From Guyanagaster necrorhizus (taxonomy: Eukaryota; Basidiomycota; Agaricomycetes; Agaricales; Physalacriaceae), in the NCBI RefSeq assembly GCF_019112545.1, contig NW_025064919.1:201436-265435 (forward strand): a DNA stretch of 64,000 bases, in the 5' to 3' direction. Position numbers and translations under genes: made by a program. Positions 1 to 11,224 of the stretch are shown one piece after another (position 1 is the stretch's first letter; each line of letters opens with the position of its first letter). The notes beneath the pieces are model-generated. The model was not told where the DNA came from, did no database searches, and saw nothing but the letters and a program-made list of their open reading frames with translations.

Positions 1-759
1 GTCACCCCAGACAGCAAGGGTGTTGGCACGGTGAAGGAGGAAGAGATTCCTTTCGTAAAGGGCGCGACTTTGAAGTTTGAGGGGGACTTTGACAATGTCT
101 CATTTAACGCGGTCAAGGTTCGTCATGATGCTCTGGCCATTGGACCCTTTACTGACAGTCATCATGGTAGCAACCGATCCGGGACCTTTTCGAAGGCCAG
201 ACCCCGTTCATCAGGTACCAGCGCGGCGACCATCACGGTCTCGTTGGGTTCAGCAAAGCTCTGACCGACGAGGACATTGCCAAAGTCAAAGACGGATTCA
301 AAAAGCTGGAGGACAAAGACCTCACCTGGTCCATCATTGGCGGTACGGTCTTTTCTGTCTTTCTACCTTTTCCTTCTCTCATTTGCAGTTTCAGAGGAAG
401 AAGAAAAGACTTTCCAAATTGAACGTGCTCAGTCCGCGGCTCGTTCAGTCCTTCGGTGCTCGGAGGAAGGCGGGCCGATACGGGGTAGAGGGCGAGGCGG
501 AGCGAGGGGTGGTGGTCGTGTTCGCGGTCGCGGCCGTGGCGGTCGGGGTGGTCGTGGTGGTCACGGCAGACGGGAGAACGACAGGAAGGATGCAGGTGGA
601 GAAGACGCCGGCCCGGAGAAAGCTGGAGAAAAGCGGAAACGCGCCGTCGAACCTGATGGCGGCCCGGATGTTGGCGTACGCGGAGTTGGCGCCCCACCCG
701 CCATCCAGAGCGCCAAAAAAATTAAGACGGACGATGGAGGGGCTGCACCTGCGTCGTGA
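1..759 (+). CDS. La-type RNA-binding protein, C-terminal part (5' end outside window)
   Basis: Three exons can be read: 1-117, 171-342 and 389-759, with introns 118-170 (GTTCGT...TAG) and 343-388 (GTACGG...CAG). The joined frame gives an RRM2/xRRM-like fold: GATLKFEGDF at the start, FEGQTPFIRYQRGDHHGLVG in the middle and DLTWSIIG at the end, which matches the E-V-T-W-x-V-L-x-G end of La RRM2. The tail is a glycine/arginine-rich RGG tract followed by a basic stretch with KRKR and AKKIK, as expected for nuclear RNA binding. La proteins bind 3' oligo(U) of pol III transcripts and act as RNA chaperones in the nucleus. The N-terminal La motif and RRM1 would lie upstream of the window. Family assignment is good; the exact substrate is inferred. 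Confidence 0.75.
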
Positions 760-1605
760 GCGGTTGTTTTGCATAAATCCAAGTTAATATCATCAGTTAT
801 ATAAAAGTAAGTTTGTAGCAGTCATGATCCTTATGTATATTCTGTGCAATCTTGTACTATTTACCTGCTCAATACAGAATGCAATGCCTACATATCAAGG
901 ACACTAGACTCAGGCCGTGTGCGTCTGTCAGTGATCAGTTATCTCCTAACTAGTTCATCCAGGTTTCCCGCGTCGAAGTTATGACCTGCCAGTGAGAGAG
1001 ATTGTTGTCTACATCCTATGACATAAGGATACACGTCTGCTGAACCTTTCTTGCGCTCTTGTATGTCATTTTCAGTGAACACAACCTCGTCTGAAAGACT
1101 CCCGAATTCACTGGCTTTCAAGCGTTCAGTTCAGGGTATAACTACCCAGCTGTGTAGCTTTTACAAGTGAGCTTCTATGTAAATGTTCTATTTATTGTAA
1201 CATATATAATGATCCTAAAGGTCGCTAGAGTACCATATCATTATGTCCAACAATAATTTATCAACTGTCAGCAGTGGGTCATCCTTGAAATACCACTTAT
1301 CCTCGCAGCTCGTCGACGCTCTTCTCAACGTCCTCCACTTCTCCCACCAGCCTTTGGGGGCATCACGGAACGAAAATGATTCCACCCATGTTCATCCTCG
1401 TATGCGTGCCTTCCAACGGACATCTGGCGATTATCCATCGTTTGGCGTGTCAATGAAGCCTCAACACGTACTATTTATGATTCAAATAGTCTAAGCACTC
1501 GTTTTGTTTTGGTTTCACGGGCAATAGGCAGTCATGTTTAAATATACAACCAACCGTCTTCCCAACTTGTATAAATAAATATTCACCCATTACGCACACA
1601 GATGT
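760..1605. other. Intergenic, convergent 3' flanks
   Basis: Space between the plus-strand La gene and the minus-strand oxalate decarboxylase. Only short open frames occur (for example 1243-1494, 83 codons), without family resemblance or splice context. Probably two 3' UTRs. Confidence 0.5.
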
Positions 1606-3927
1606 TTACGAAGGCCCCACAACGATTGGTTTCACCTTTTGAAGCTTCGAAATAGTATCGTCGGATAAGTCTAGATGAGCCTTCACGACGGCCGGAGGAG
1701 TCAATGCTAGCCACTAATATGAAATATCGTTAGATGAAGATATGAAGAGAAACGAATGGAACTCGCCTGATTAAGACTGATATCTTCGAAACGATCTTGG
1801 GAGATCGGGAGAGCATAAGATTCGTGCAAGGCTAGGGAACGACAAAGATCCTTACCTGACTTGAATATTTCGAGGAACTTCATGGTCGAGTTGCCGATAT
1901 TCTCAACATAGTGACCTATCCGAGGATGTCATTAGTAGATGATACTTGAAATTAACTTCGCCAGCATACCCATAGCGGTAGGAACATAACCTTAATCAGC
2001 ACTTTCATTTAGCGCCTACAAACGTACGTGTATCTCACTCAAAGCGCCACGTACCGACATCGCCAGGTTGATAGTTGTACGTCCTTGCAGTGCCTTGTGA
2101 CGCAAAGATCGTAACCCTAGCTTCGCCCTCGCTGGAAAATGAAGACATCAGGATGAATCAAAAAAATAAATCCTAAATCTGGACTGACAGGAAGAAGCTC
2201 CATTCATCCATGGTCGGGTGCCAATGAAGCTCCCTAAATTACCCACAGAGTATCAGAAAGATTATGTCATGGACGAACACAACCGAAGTCACCTAATCGC
2301 GCCAGGTTCCACAGTAACTTCTGCCATAGCGATCGTTGTTGACACAGTGAACGTCGTAGAATCCACGATTTTCACAGAACCGCCGGACGTCACGGTAGCG
2401 TTGGCCGTAGACAAGGCGAACGAATAAGGGTTAGGGACTGTTCCTTGAGGACTAACCGGACCGGAGTCGTCAGGGCCGGGGAGCGCTGTATGAAGAAGAT
2501 GCGGTCAGTGATCAAGGGTCATGGGCTCCATAAATGACGATGCCACGGACTGCTTGGAAAGATGTACAGCTCTTCTTTTGGGATATGAGCGAAAGCGGAG
2601 CTATCGACCTGGAAATTCCTCTCGATGACTGGAAGATGGGGGAGTCAGAGGCATATACAAGGTAGAGCAGGAGGAAGCGATGACCTTCCATGGGAACATG
2701 GGCAAGCCAGTCTGTCAACTGTAAAACCGCTCAATCAAGACGTGATCCGATGGAAAAGATGCCATTCCACAAACCAGGAATGTAGAATCTTCACTAAAGT
2801 CTCCGTTATCGAAAACCTATGCCGTAGATGGGAGTCTGAGTCAAAGCTTGCTTTGGAATCAAATTGGATAAAGAAATGCACCAGAAGAAACTCTGACCCG
2901 TCGGGATCTTCATCCGTTGCTTGTAGGGAGTGAGGAATACCAGGAGGGAAGTACCACAAGTCTCCAGTGCCCTGGTGAACAATCAATGACGCGAATCATA
3001 CGTACGTTCGTCTTGATATGGCTTACTACAGTGGCTAGATAGTTGCGACCCTCATTGTCAACTGCCGAGACTTGAGTAGAGCCCTTCACCAAGGAGATTA
3101 GAAATTTAATCACACTGATACGAGCCTACATACTTTCAGAACGTAAGCCCACTTCAAATCACGTTAGATATATATATATATATCAAGCATCATGCTAGCA
3201 AACACGCACCTCGCCAGTCGTGTGCCAGTGCAATTCACTAAGAGTTTCTACTGATACGCATCCCGGCTGCATCGACGCGTAATCACTCACCGAATAGCCC
3301 CCGGTTCCAACCGCATGTTGACGCCAGCCATTTCTAACGAAAAGAATATCAGATCCGCAGTTTAGTACGTTAGGGCTCACAGGGACAACTTACCAGTCGC
3401 CAGCGGCATCACACCGACTGTCACGAGTAGTCAGTCATTAGCAAGTGGAGACGCGTTTATTTAGAAAAAAAAGAGCTCACTATTCTCCTGACGCGCCCAA
3501 CCACCTGTCTGTAGTCGGTTGTGACTAAATGACATGGGCCATTTTGCGTTCATCCTAGGAACAAGGGTAGTAGGGTAATCACACGATAAGATCATAGCGC
3601 AGCTCACATAGTGCCCGAATCGGTGGTCGGAGGTGCCATTAGATCAGGATTCTCCAAATCAATGGGTATGTTATCGGGACCTATGACCGAAGCTCCCAGA
3701 GTACCGCGTTCGGGTGTGACAATAGATGTGTCACTGTCTTCGTTCCAGAGCACTTCGTTGGGGTCCGTAGTGACGTAATCGACCGTTGCAGTAGACGAAG
3801 CTGCAGACACAGTGGAGCTCGCAGCTACCGTCGCATCGCTGGCAACTGTACCGCTCGCGGATGCGGGGGCGCAGTTGACGAGCTTGACGAGCACCAGGAG
3901 CAATACCAATGGGAAAGTTTTGAACAT
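1606..3927 (-). CDS. Bicupin oxalate decarboxylase, secreted (EC 4.1.1.2)
   Basis: Splits oxalate into formate and CO2, used by wood- and litter-decay fungi to control oxalate outside the cell. Start chosen at 3927 because it gives a clean signal peptide (MFKTFPLVLLLVLVKLVNCA). Exon 1 is 3608-3927; about 17 short introns follow, one with GC-AG borders (in SLNQ/WLAL). The spliced frame is open to the stop at 1606 and encodes about 446 residues, normal for fungal members. Cupin 1 has the metal-binding motif RELHWHTTGEW and GDLWYFPPGIPHSLQ; cupin 2 has RELHWHPTMDEW and YVPTAMGHYVEN, so both Mn sites (His-x-His, Glu, His) look present. The end SLNQWLALTPP is typical of the family. A (TA)n run at about 3170-3182 is intronic. 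No frame damage seen. Confidence 0.93.
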
Positions 3928-5850
3928 CTTAGACTGTGTGGGAGAACTCGACTGGGGTTGGAACGTCGAGATGAAGACTCCAAACATTGGCTGTCGGTCT
4001 TAAGGGTTTGCGAATGCCGTCCAACGGGGGTAATCGTTCGGGTGAGAGTTGAGCCTATATGGAATGATTAGTGGGATTATTTCGCGTCAGAAAGGTCACA
4101 GACATCGGGTCGCTGAATACAATAAAGCTATCGTGCCCACCTTGACTGCCGTTTCGAGGACTGACACACGCGGTGAGTCGCCTGGAAGGGAAAATACGGA
4201 GAAAAGATGTAAACTTCTGGTCGGGTGACGACGTGAGTACAGAGGGATTGAGGCTAACGAATTCATCCGTGGAAGCGTACAAAACGGAGACTCTGCAGGG
4301 AAGACACGGGCGGAGTAAAATTGAGCATTTTCAATGCTCGATTGACTGGACAACAATCTTTGTGCATCAAACGTTGGGTCAGAAGTCATCAAAAGTCAAT
4401 CAGAAAACCCACGACTATCCGTTTTAAAAAGTTTAGTTGTACCTGAAAGCCGTAATGAATCGCTAACATTGACGAATACAGTCTTCAGTTGAAGGCTGTT
4501 GACTTGGAGTCCTCGGGGACCTTTAGTTGTAAATTTAGCCAGAACATCCAGGCCCGACCTTTGAGGCAAGACGTACCTCACCATCTGTCATATACCATGC
4601 TATCCCTGACGTTGGATGATACTTAAACTGGATACATACTCCTTAGAGAACTGGCTGGTGGAGCAGAAAAAAAGGTCACTGCGCAGTGTCGGAGTTGTAG
4701 GGGCGCGAGATACATGTGGACGTTCATTATCTTTCCAGTAAGAATAGGTGTGAACGTCACAGTGTACCTATAAATAGAACAAACGGCCGATAAAGCAGAA
4801 TCCTTCAGTTCAAGACCTTGGCTAATGACCATTAGGGAGGCATACTTTTTGTCAGGCTCGTACATGTCACTGAACGCATTGACTCACCGAACTGAAACCG
4901 ACATCATAGTCTCTGGAGTCGTTCACACTTGCCCTGTAGGTAATTATTATAGTTTTTGCTGCGCAGGGTCGCAAGGGTGAAGTTCGGAAGATCTATTTAT
5001 ATAACAGAGATGAAACAACGGAAGAATTTATTAGCAATATACGCACCCAATGGCACCAATAGCGAATGCCTCATGACTAAAGCATGAGGCTTTTAGTCTT
5101 TTCCTATACCGCTTTTGGGCTTCTTCACCCTTATGCACATGGGACCGTGGCTTCCGACGCGCAGAACCAGTCAAGAATCCTCAATTGAGGCGCACGATAT
5201 CAATTCGTGCGACATCATCGCGTCATAGTGGAGGGGAAACGTTTACCGAAGCTCTCACTCCAGAATGGCACTTCTTTCCTCCCTCGGACTCGGGAGTTCA
5301 CGTCACGAGGCCTTAACCTAACTGGAGTTGTGGGGAGTGGCACTGATGAGCCCAACTAACGCCCTGCATCAGCGACCACCGGAAATTGAGAGACCTGAAA
5401 GTGTAAAGTGTAGCAATTGATAGAACGACATGATAATATACCTTGTCAGGGTTCAAAGAATGTCATATGCGTGGACAGTCCCAGAAACTAAGGTTTAGAA
5501 AATAAGTCATGAGTGCATGAATGTTTAGGTTATCAAGTTGGAAGCAGTAGGCAAGCAACCTGAGCCCTTTGGAAAGCAAAGCGGACGACTAGCCCGCACC
5601 GCACCATCTCCCGGTCGGCGGCAGCGACAATTACCCACTTGACTAACGTCATTTTCTTATCAGTACAGTAAATTATCCTTCACGCTTACTTTCACGGGCC
5701 TTACTGAAAGTCTTTAGTCGTATTTTTTTGAATGGCTGGCAACGACTCTCCCCAAGAAGGACTATCTGGACACTCCTTTCGGGCAGCATACGAAAAGGGC
5801 GAGAGATAGCCATTTAAGCCCACGAGAAAGATCCGCTGTAACTTGGTCAA
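3928..5850. other. Gene-free or unassigned; possible decayed minus-strand exons 4055-4865
   Basis: Several minus-strand open pieces (4055-4282, 4396-4584, 4623-4865) could be exons of one gene, but I could not join them into a protein or recognise a family. 5068-5090 is a perfect hairpin, GCCTCATG and CATGAGGC around a 7-nt loop, without a T run. 5400-5850 shows nothing. The promoter of the oxalate decarboxylase must lie just above 3927. Confidence 0.3.
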
Positions 5851-6336
5851 TTGGTAACAGTAGCGGACAATGAAGCTGAGATAGGGATGCAGCGAAAATA
5901 TGGCAAATATGAGCTAATTATGCTTCAAGGTCGTACACAATTACACCTTGGCCACTGTTTTGACAGCAAGATGTCTGTTATGCATCCAGCCTATGATGAA
6001 TCTGATGATCCCCGTTCTCACCCTTTAGCTCACTGGCCCATTCTAACCTTTCATGGAATACCCATGCCAGATCATTACATCTCCACGAACACATTGAGAG
6101 CACATATCGTATTAATAGATCCGCTTACCATACCTTCTCGTCACCAGGTTACATACGAAACAACGAACTGAACGTAAGCAGTATTTTCAGCCAGTCCCTT
6201 TATCATGCCATGGAATCCAAAACATTTCCGGCTCCCGACAGCATATGACGAGAAGGGCGATCTCCTGCGGCCAGACAGCGATCAGATTCCTTACCAGCCG
6301 GTGCCCGCAGAAAATTCTCACGTTGACACGAGATGA
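5851..6336 (+). other. Unrecognised coding-like stretch
   Basis: An open frame from 5851 could splice at 6148 (GTTACA...TTTCAG, acceptor at 6190). A separate frame from an ATG at 6205 gives 43 residues rich in Pro, Asp and Arg (begins MPWNPKHFRLPTAYDEKG) and ends at 6336. The two alternatives are incompatible and neither resembles a family I know. It may be a small hypothetical gene or chance. Confidence 0.2.
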
Positions 6337-7866
6337 AAAACCGACAGCCCGATGGGATCTGGAGGGTCGTGGGGGTTCTCCTTCAGCACTTCCCCCACAC
6401 GCCAAAGTCATTTCTGATGGAAAAGAAGGAATCCTGAGTGTCTTCACACCCTCTCTATTCATTCTTTTATCACTTCTTGAGCTGCGCCATTGTGCCGAAA
6501 GATTTTGGCATTGGACATGCGGAACGACAGTGGAGGATCTACCCGTTGCAGCGGAATTCTGTCCCGCGTGCACATTCTCGGGACGCAGATTTCAGGGGGT
6601 GATCCAAAAGAAGGTAATGGAAGAGTATAATTGGGCGCGTGGGCTGCTGATTGCCTGTAGTTTTCCTGTATACCTGTCCTGCATCGGCACTGACGATGAA
6701 AGAAATAGAGAAGAAACATACCATCTGGTGTTAAATGCACTCCCAACTGAACGTGTTCGAAGATGTCTCACAATCTTCTGTTAGGTCTTCATACTCTATG
6801 TAAATGATTTGTTCGCTTGCAAAAACGTTTCCGAGTGACTCGGGTAGAACGTCTTAGGACTCCTGCCACGTTTACCGGAATTTTGTTTGTACCAGTATTT
6901 CTCTCCGGTTTCACTACATATGCAGGGTGAGCAATCAAAAGTGGTAGTCTATCCATGAATTTGTACACCCACGTGAATCTCAGTCAGTTAATTGCGGCGC
7001 TTCGATTTGACTCTGAGGATAAATTGATCCTCAGGGGCACGGGTAATCAAGGAACAATGAGAGGATGTTAAGTATGCGCACCGAACAGTTCAATTCCCAC
7101 TGAATTTACTTTTTACTTCAGTAAACGTTTGAATGTTGGTTGTATACAAGTTCCTCCATCGAAGATTACTGTCTTTTCGATTTTTGTAATGCTAAATTGA
7201 GAATAAGACTTGAAACAGACGGCTCTGGCTCTCGGTGTACCTTTTAAATCTCGGCTATGCCCGTTCGGACATGGAATCTTACGGCTAGTTTCGGAGTGGT
7301 CGAGCCTGGATCATTCTTGCAACATCGATTACCTTGTCATGAGGAGATCAGAGTTGTGAAGTCCTTCTCGAGCTACAGATTTCCCCGCCGTTTGGACCAA
7401 CGTTACCTTCACATAGGCTTTATCTTGGCACTCCACGTATTGATCAATTGAACAACTTACTAATGACTTCCGGCACTCCGAATTTGGATCATTGCAGTGC
7501 AACTGTCGCGCGACACGCGTCGAGGACCCACAGCCCTACAGATGCTGTTATCCATTGTCCATGGGCAAGGTTTGCTCCCTTCCCTTTCGATAATAAGAAA
7601 AATCTTTACTTTCAAAGTCTGAAGACTGGTTTTCTCTGTGCTACGGGATCTACGTCTCAAGATGAATGTTCATAACCCCAATGGTCACAATCACAGCTGC
7701 TCGGTGTCAATCTTAAATGGAATGAACGCGAGTCAGGTAGAAGTCCACGTTTTTCCCACCTGTAGTATGATCACCAATGGGAGAAGACGTACTGCGGGAT
7801 GATTAGCGCCTGGCTTGATTCTTTGTGCTGGCTATAGCATTGCCTCGTTCCTTGCTTCGTACTCTC
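6337..7866. other. No gene recognised; upstream region of helicase
   Basis: The open frames at 6245-6784, 7257-7451 and 7448-7675 have no recognisable motif, and the reverse-strand frames over the same bases look equally plausible. The segment from about 7700 must include the promoter of the helicase gene. Confidence 0.35.
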
Positions 7867-10800
7867 ATGGACACTCTCAGGCAGTCTATCCTTCCCCAGC
7901 TCTGCGCTGATATACGTATTCTGCATTTCTCTCGCCGACACGCCGCAAGTGCTGCTGAAGTCCTGTTGAACGAAAATTACCTGGGTATATCCATCGTCCA
8001 AGCTCAGGGAGGGGGTGATATAGAGTATCTTGCCATCGCAACGACTCAGGCAGTCGCCGTTATCTCACTCTCAGATAATCACCAAACTTTCCCCAAGGAC
8101 GAAGCTCTTCGTACGTTGCTGTCCGCCAAGCAGCCTATACTCGCTGGCTTCAATATGCCACAGCTTTCGATCCGCCTCTATTGTCATTTGAACTATCATG
8201 TTCACGCTATCGACTTATCTACCTTTCGCTCGAAAACCCCTCGCAATCCGTATTATCCCTCCAAGCTCCTCTGTGAGACGATGGCGACATCATTTGATAG
8301 TTTTGCGGTCGACAGTCTTTGGAACGACAGATTGAACGAGGCTGAGTATGAAAGGATTAGGAAAGTTTGCCTTCGGGCATGGATTTCTGCTATGTAAGTT
8401 TTCCCCATATTCTTCCATGTTGCAGATCAACTGATACGTAAAACATAGCATCATCAAAAAGAACATGAATGCCGTACATCTAATCAAGCCTGTCGAGACT
8501 CGATGGCTGAAGAGAGAAGTGAGCCATCCTTTCCCATCAATAAGGTTCATCGTACTTATCTCGATATAAGGTTATCGTATGCCTAAGTCGCCTGCTGTGC
8601 GAGGCCGATATCCTACAGCGAGCTAAACCAACGGAGATCACCAACGACTTCTCCGAAGCGAAGATGGATAGCACTGGCAGACTACAAGTGCAAAACTCTC
8701 GTTTCAATACCCGAATACGCCCAAGTAGACAGGTACGCATTTCCATGTCCGAAATTCATTCGAATTTATAACATTATCACAAAAGCTTGCCGTAGTTTTG
8801 ACGACCTCAGATGGTAACGAATTCCGAGGATCGCCAAAGAAATCTCATGGGAGACAAACCGAAATCATGGTCCCTCACCGCTTCTATGGTACGGTGACAA
8901 ATGTCAAAGTCATTGGCAGAGAGGGAGCAACGAATACCGAGAAGGCTCGCGATGAGCTTCTGCTTCGTGCTTTACAGGGCGAGTGTCATCTCAGGCATTC
9001 TAAATTCGTCAGAATGCTTTGGTTTCCAAGCAAGGATGACGAGGAAGATCTCTTAGCCGAAACTCCTATCGTACCCATAATGGCTAGGAAACTGAACGAA
9101 TCGCAGAACAAGGTAGTTTCAGCCATGGTGTCGTACCAGCCGCTCGTCATAGTCCATGGTGAGGTGCATTCTATCGATGTCACATGAAGCTGATGTAAAT
9201 ACCTTACCAGGCCCACCTGGAACTGGTAAAACATCGACCATCTCTGCGGCAGCTGAAATCTGGGGTCGGACGAAATCACCAACATGGATTGTAGCTCATT
9301 CGAATGTCGCTGTGAAGAATATTGCAGAGAAATTGGCATCGTCCGACGTAGATTTCAAGATCATCGTTTCCAAAGAGTTTTACGTCGAATGGTGAGCAAA
9401 GGCTACATATTGTTTTGTTATATGTCGTTGCTGATTTCCCGTTGTACAGGCATGAACATCTTTACACCAAAATCGAGGAGAGGTTGTTTCGTGGAGACGA
9501 GATTCCAAAGAATCCGGTAGACCTAGGAAGGATCATCGGCGCATCTCACATCATCCTGTCGACACTGAGCATGCTCTCGAATCCGGCACTGGACGAAAAC
9601 AGGATATTCGACCTTGTGCCTCCGAGGAGTCTTGTTATCGATGAAGCTTCTCAGATTAATGTCTTTGAGTACATGGTCGGTGGCTTTTCATCTCATAACA
9701 TGGATTCAAAAGTAACTAGACTCCATTGCAGAACACGTTCTTTAAATTTCGAAACGTGACGACCAAAGTCTGCTTCTTTGGAGATCCAAAACAACGTTAG
9801 TTCCTATTGAATATCTTTGTATCGATATGTATCTCATGTGTATTGTTTTACAGTGCCGCCATATGGGAAAGACAAGGCTCCATCGATGCAGTGCATCTTC
9901 GACATCGATCATCTAAAGGATATATCGCACTTTTTGAACATTCAGTGTGAGTCTTTACGGTGGTTCCGGAACCAGGTAGCTCATCTCCCCTCAGACCGCA
10001 TGCCTCATCCGCTTGGCGAATTCATTTCACGAGAAGTCTACAATAATCAACTTCTTTCCGAGCATGCGATAAAAGACGCGTCCTGTATTGCCTTTATTGA
10101 CACTAAAATCGGAATGGAGGAAAAGTCCGGTTTCAGCTGGCGAGTGAGTCATTTGCCTAATCAACTCACAGCATTTCATTCACATCTTGTTTTAGAATAA
10201 CTTGGAAATCCGTACGGTCGTTCATTTGGTCAAGCTATATTACAAAGACCATAATTTTTGCATTATTACACCGTACGATGCCCAAAGAGCTGCCATAGAG
10301 AGAGAACTGAAGAACCTTAACCTTCCATGGGAGAGAGTTTTCAATGTCGATAGCTTTCAAGGTAATTGGCCATTACGGCGAGCATATGAACTCCAAACTC
10401 ATGTTTTATGCACAGGAAACGAAGCAGATATCGTCCTGGTCTCTGTTGTCCGATGCAAGGAGCCCGGGTTCCTACGCTCTGACCAGCGAATGAACGTCAT
10501 GCTCACACGATGTCGTCGAGGTCTCGTTATCATCACGAGCCGCAGTTTCCTCTCGGGCCCTGGCCAATCGACTCTTGTTGGTAAACTAGCTCGTGGTAGA
10601 AACTGGACAGAATGGACCGCTGTCGCAGAACAGCAAGTAGACCTTCCCGACGCCAAGGGGAAATACGCACCTCTTCGTCTCTCTCCTGCAAAGCTTCAGT
10701 TGGATGGGAGGCGTCGTAATTTCGATGTCAAAACGCTCTTTCAGCGTCAAAACCAAAGTTCCGAGATTTCTCCTACAGGAACTCGCACTCTCTCAGCCGT

Positions 10801-11116
10801 TGGCTCATGTACCTCACAATATTCTAAGATATTGCCACTTCCCTCGAGCAGTGGAGCTAGCGCAGGAGGCCGAATATGGAGTCCAGGTTCTGCTCCGGTA
10901 TCACTTTATACGAAGGTTCTGCCCAGTTCTGTGTCGTCGAGTGTTTCGTCACCGCGACGAACGATGGGAGTGACAGTGTCATCAGTTCAGACATCTGGAG
11001 GAGATTGGTCCATTGCTGTGGGTCGGAAGAAAAAGGTTCAGGTTGGTGGTAGTGGAGTGGTCATGCCGAAGACATCTGGGAATAGATTTGCACTTCTGGC
11101 GGTACAAGAAAGGTAA
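7867..11116 (+). CDS. UPF1-like SF1 helicase with N-terminal exonuclease-like domain
   Basis: Eleven exons join without frame damage to 903 residues: 7867-8393, 8449-8518, 8571-8732, 8786-9158, 9211-9391, 9450-9675, 9732-9795, 9854-9946, 9995-10143, 10196-10361, 10416-11116. Start is the first ATG (7867). The C-terminal two thirds carry SF1 motifs in order: I GPPGTGKTST, II DEASQ, III FGDPKQLPPYG, IV QYRMPHPLGEFIS, V VDSFQGNEADIVLVS, VI RMNVMLTRCRRGLVIIT. This is the DNA2/NAM7/UPF1 pattern of ATP-driven RNA or DNA unwinding. Residues 1-150 look like an RNase D-type fold (ILAGFNMPQLSIRL, IDLSTF), but I see no D-x-E pair, so nuclease activity is doubtful. The tail after motif VI is Ser/Thr-rich. 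The end GAAAG/GTAAGA at 11110-11118 could instead be a splice donor, giving a slightly longer end. Confidence 0.88.
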
Positions 11117-11224
11117 GACTGTATTCAATATATCCTGTTTCTCTATCTATTTACAAGTCTCGAGATGTCAGTGAAGTAATAGATGATACAGAGTTAGATA
11201 CTCGAACAATCATAAGACCCTGGT

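Noticed and set aside
77..787. 236-codon open frame overlapping the La gene
   Set aside because: It is a shadow of the Gly/Arg-rich exon in another frame; the spliced La reading explains the sequence.
5068..5090. Hairpin as transcription terminator
   Set aside because: Intrinsic hairpin terminators are bacterial; there is no T run and the host is a fungus.
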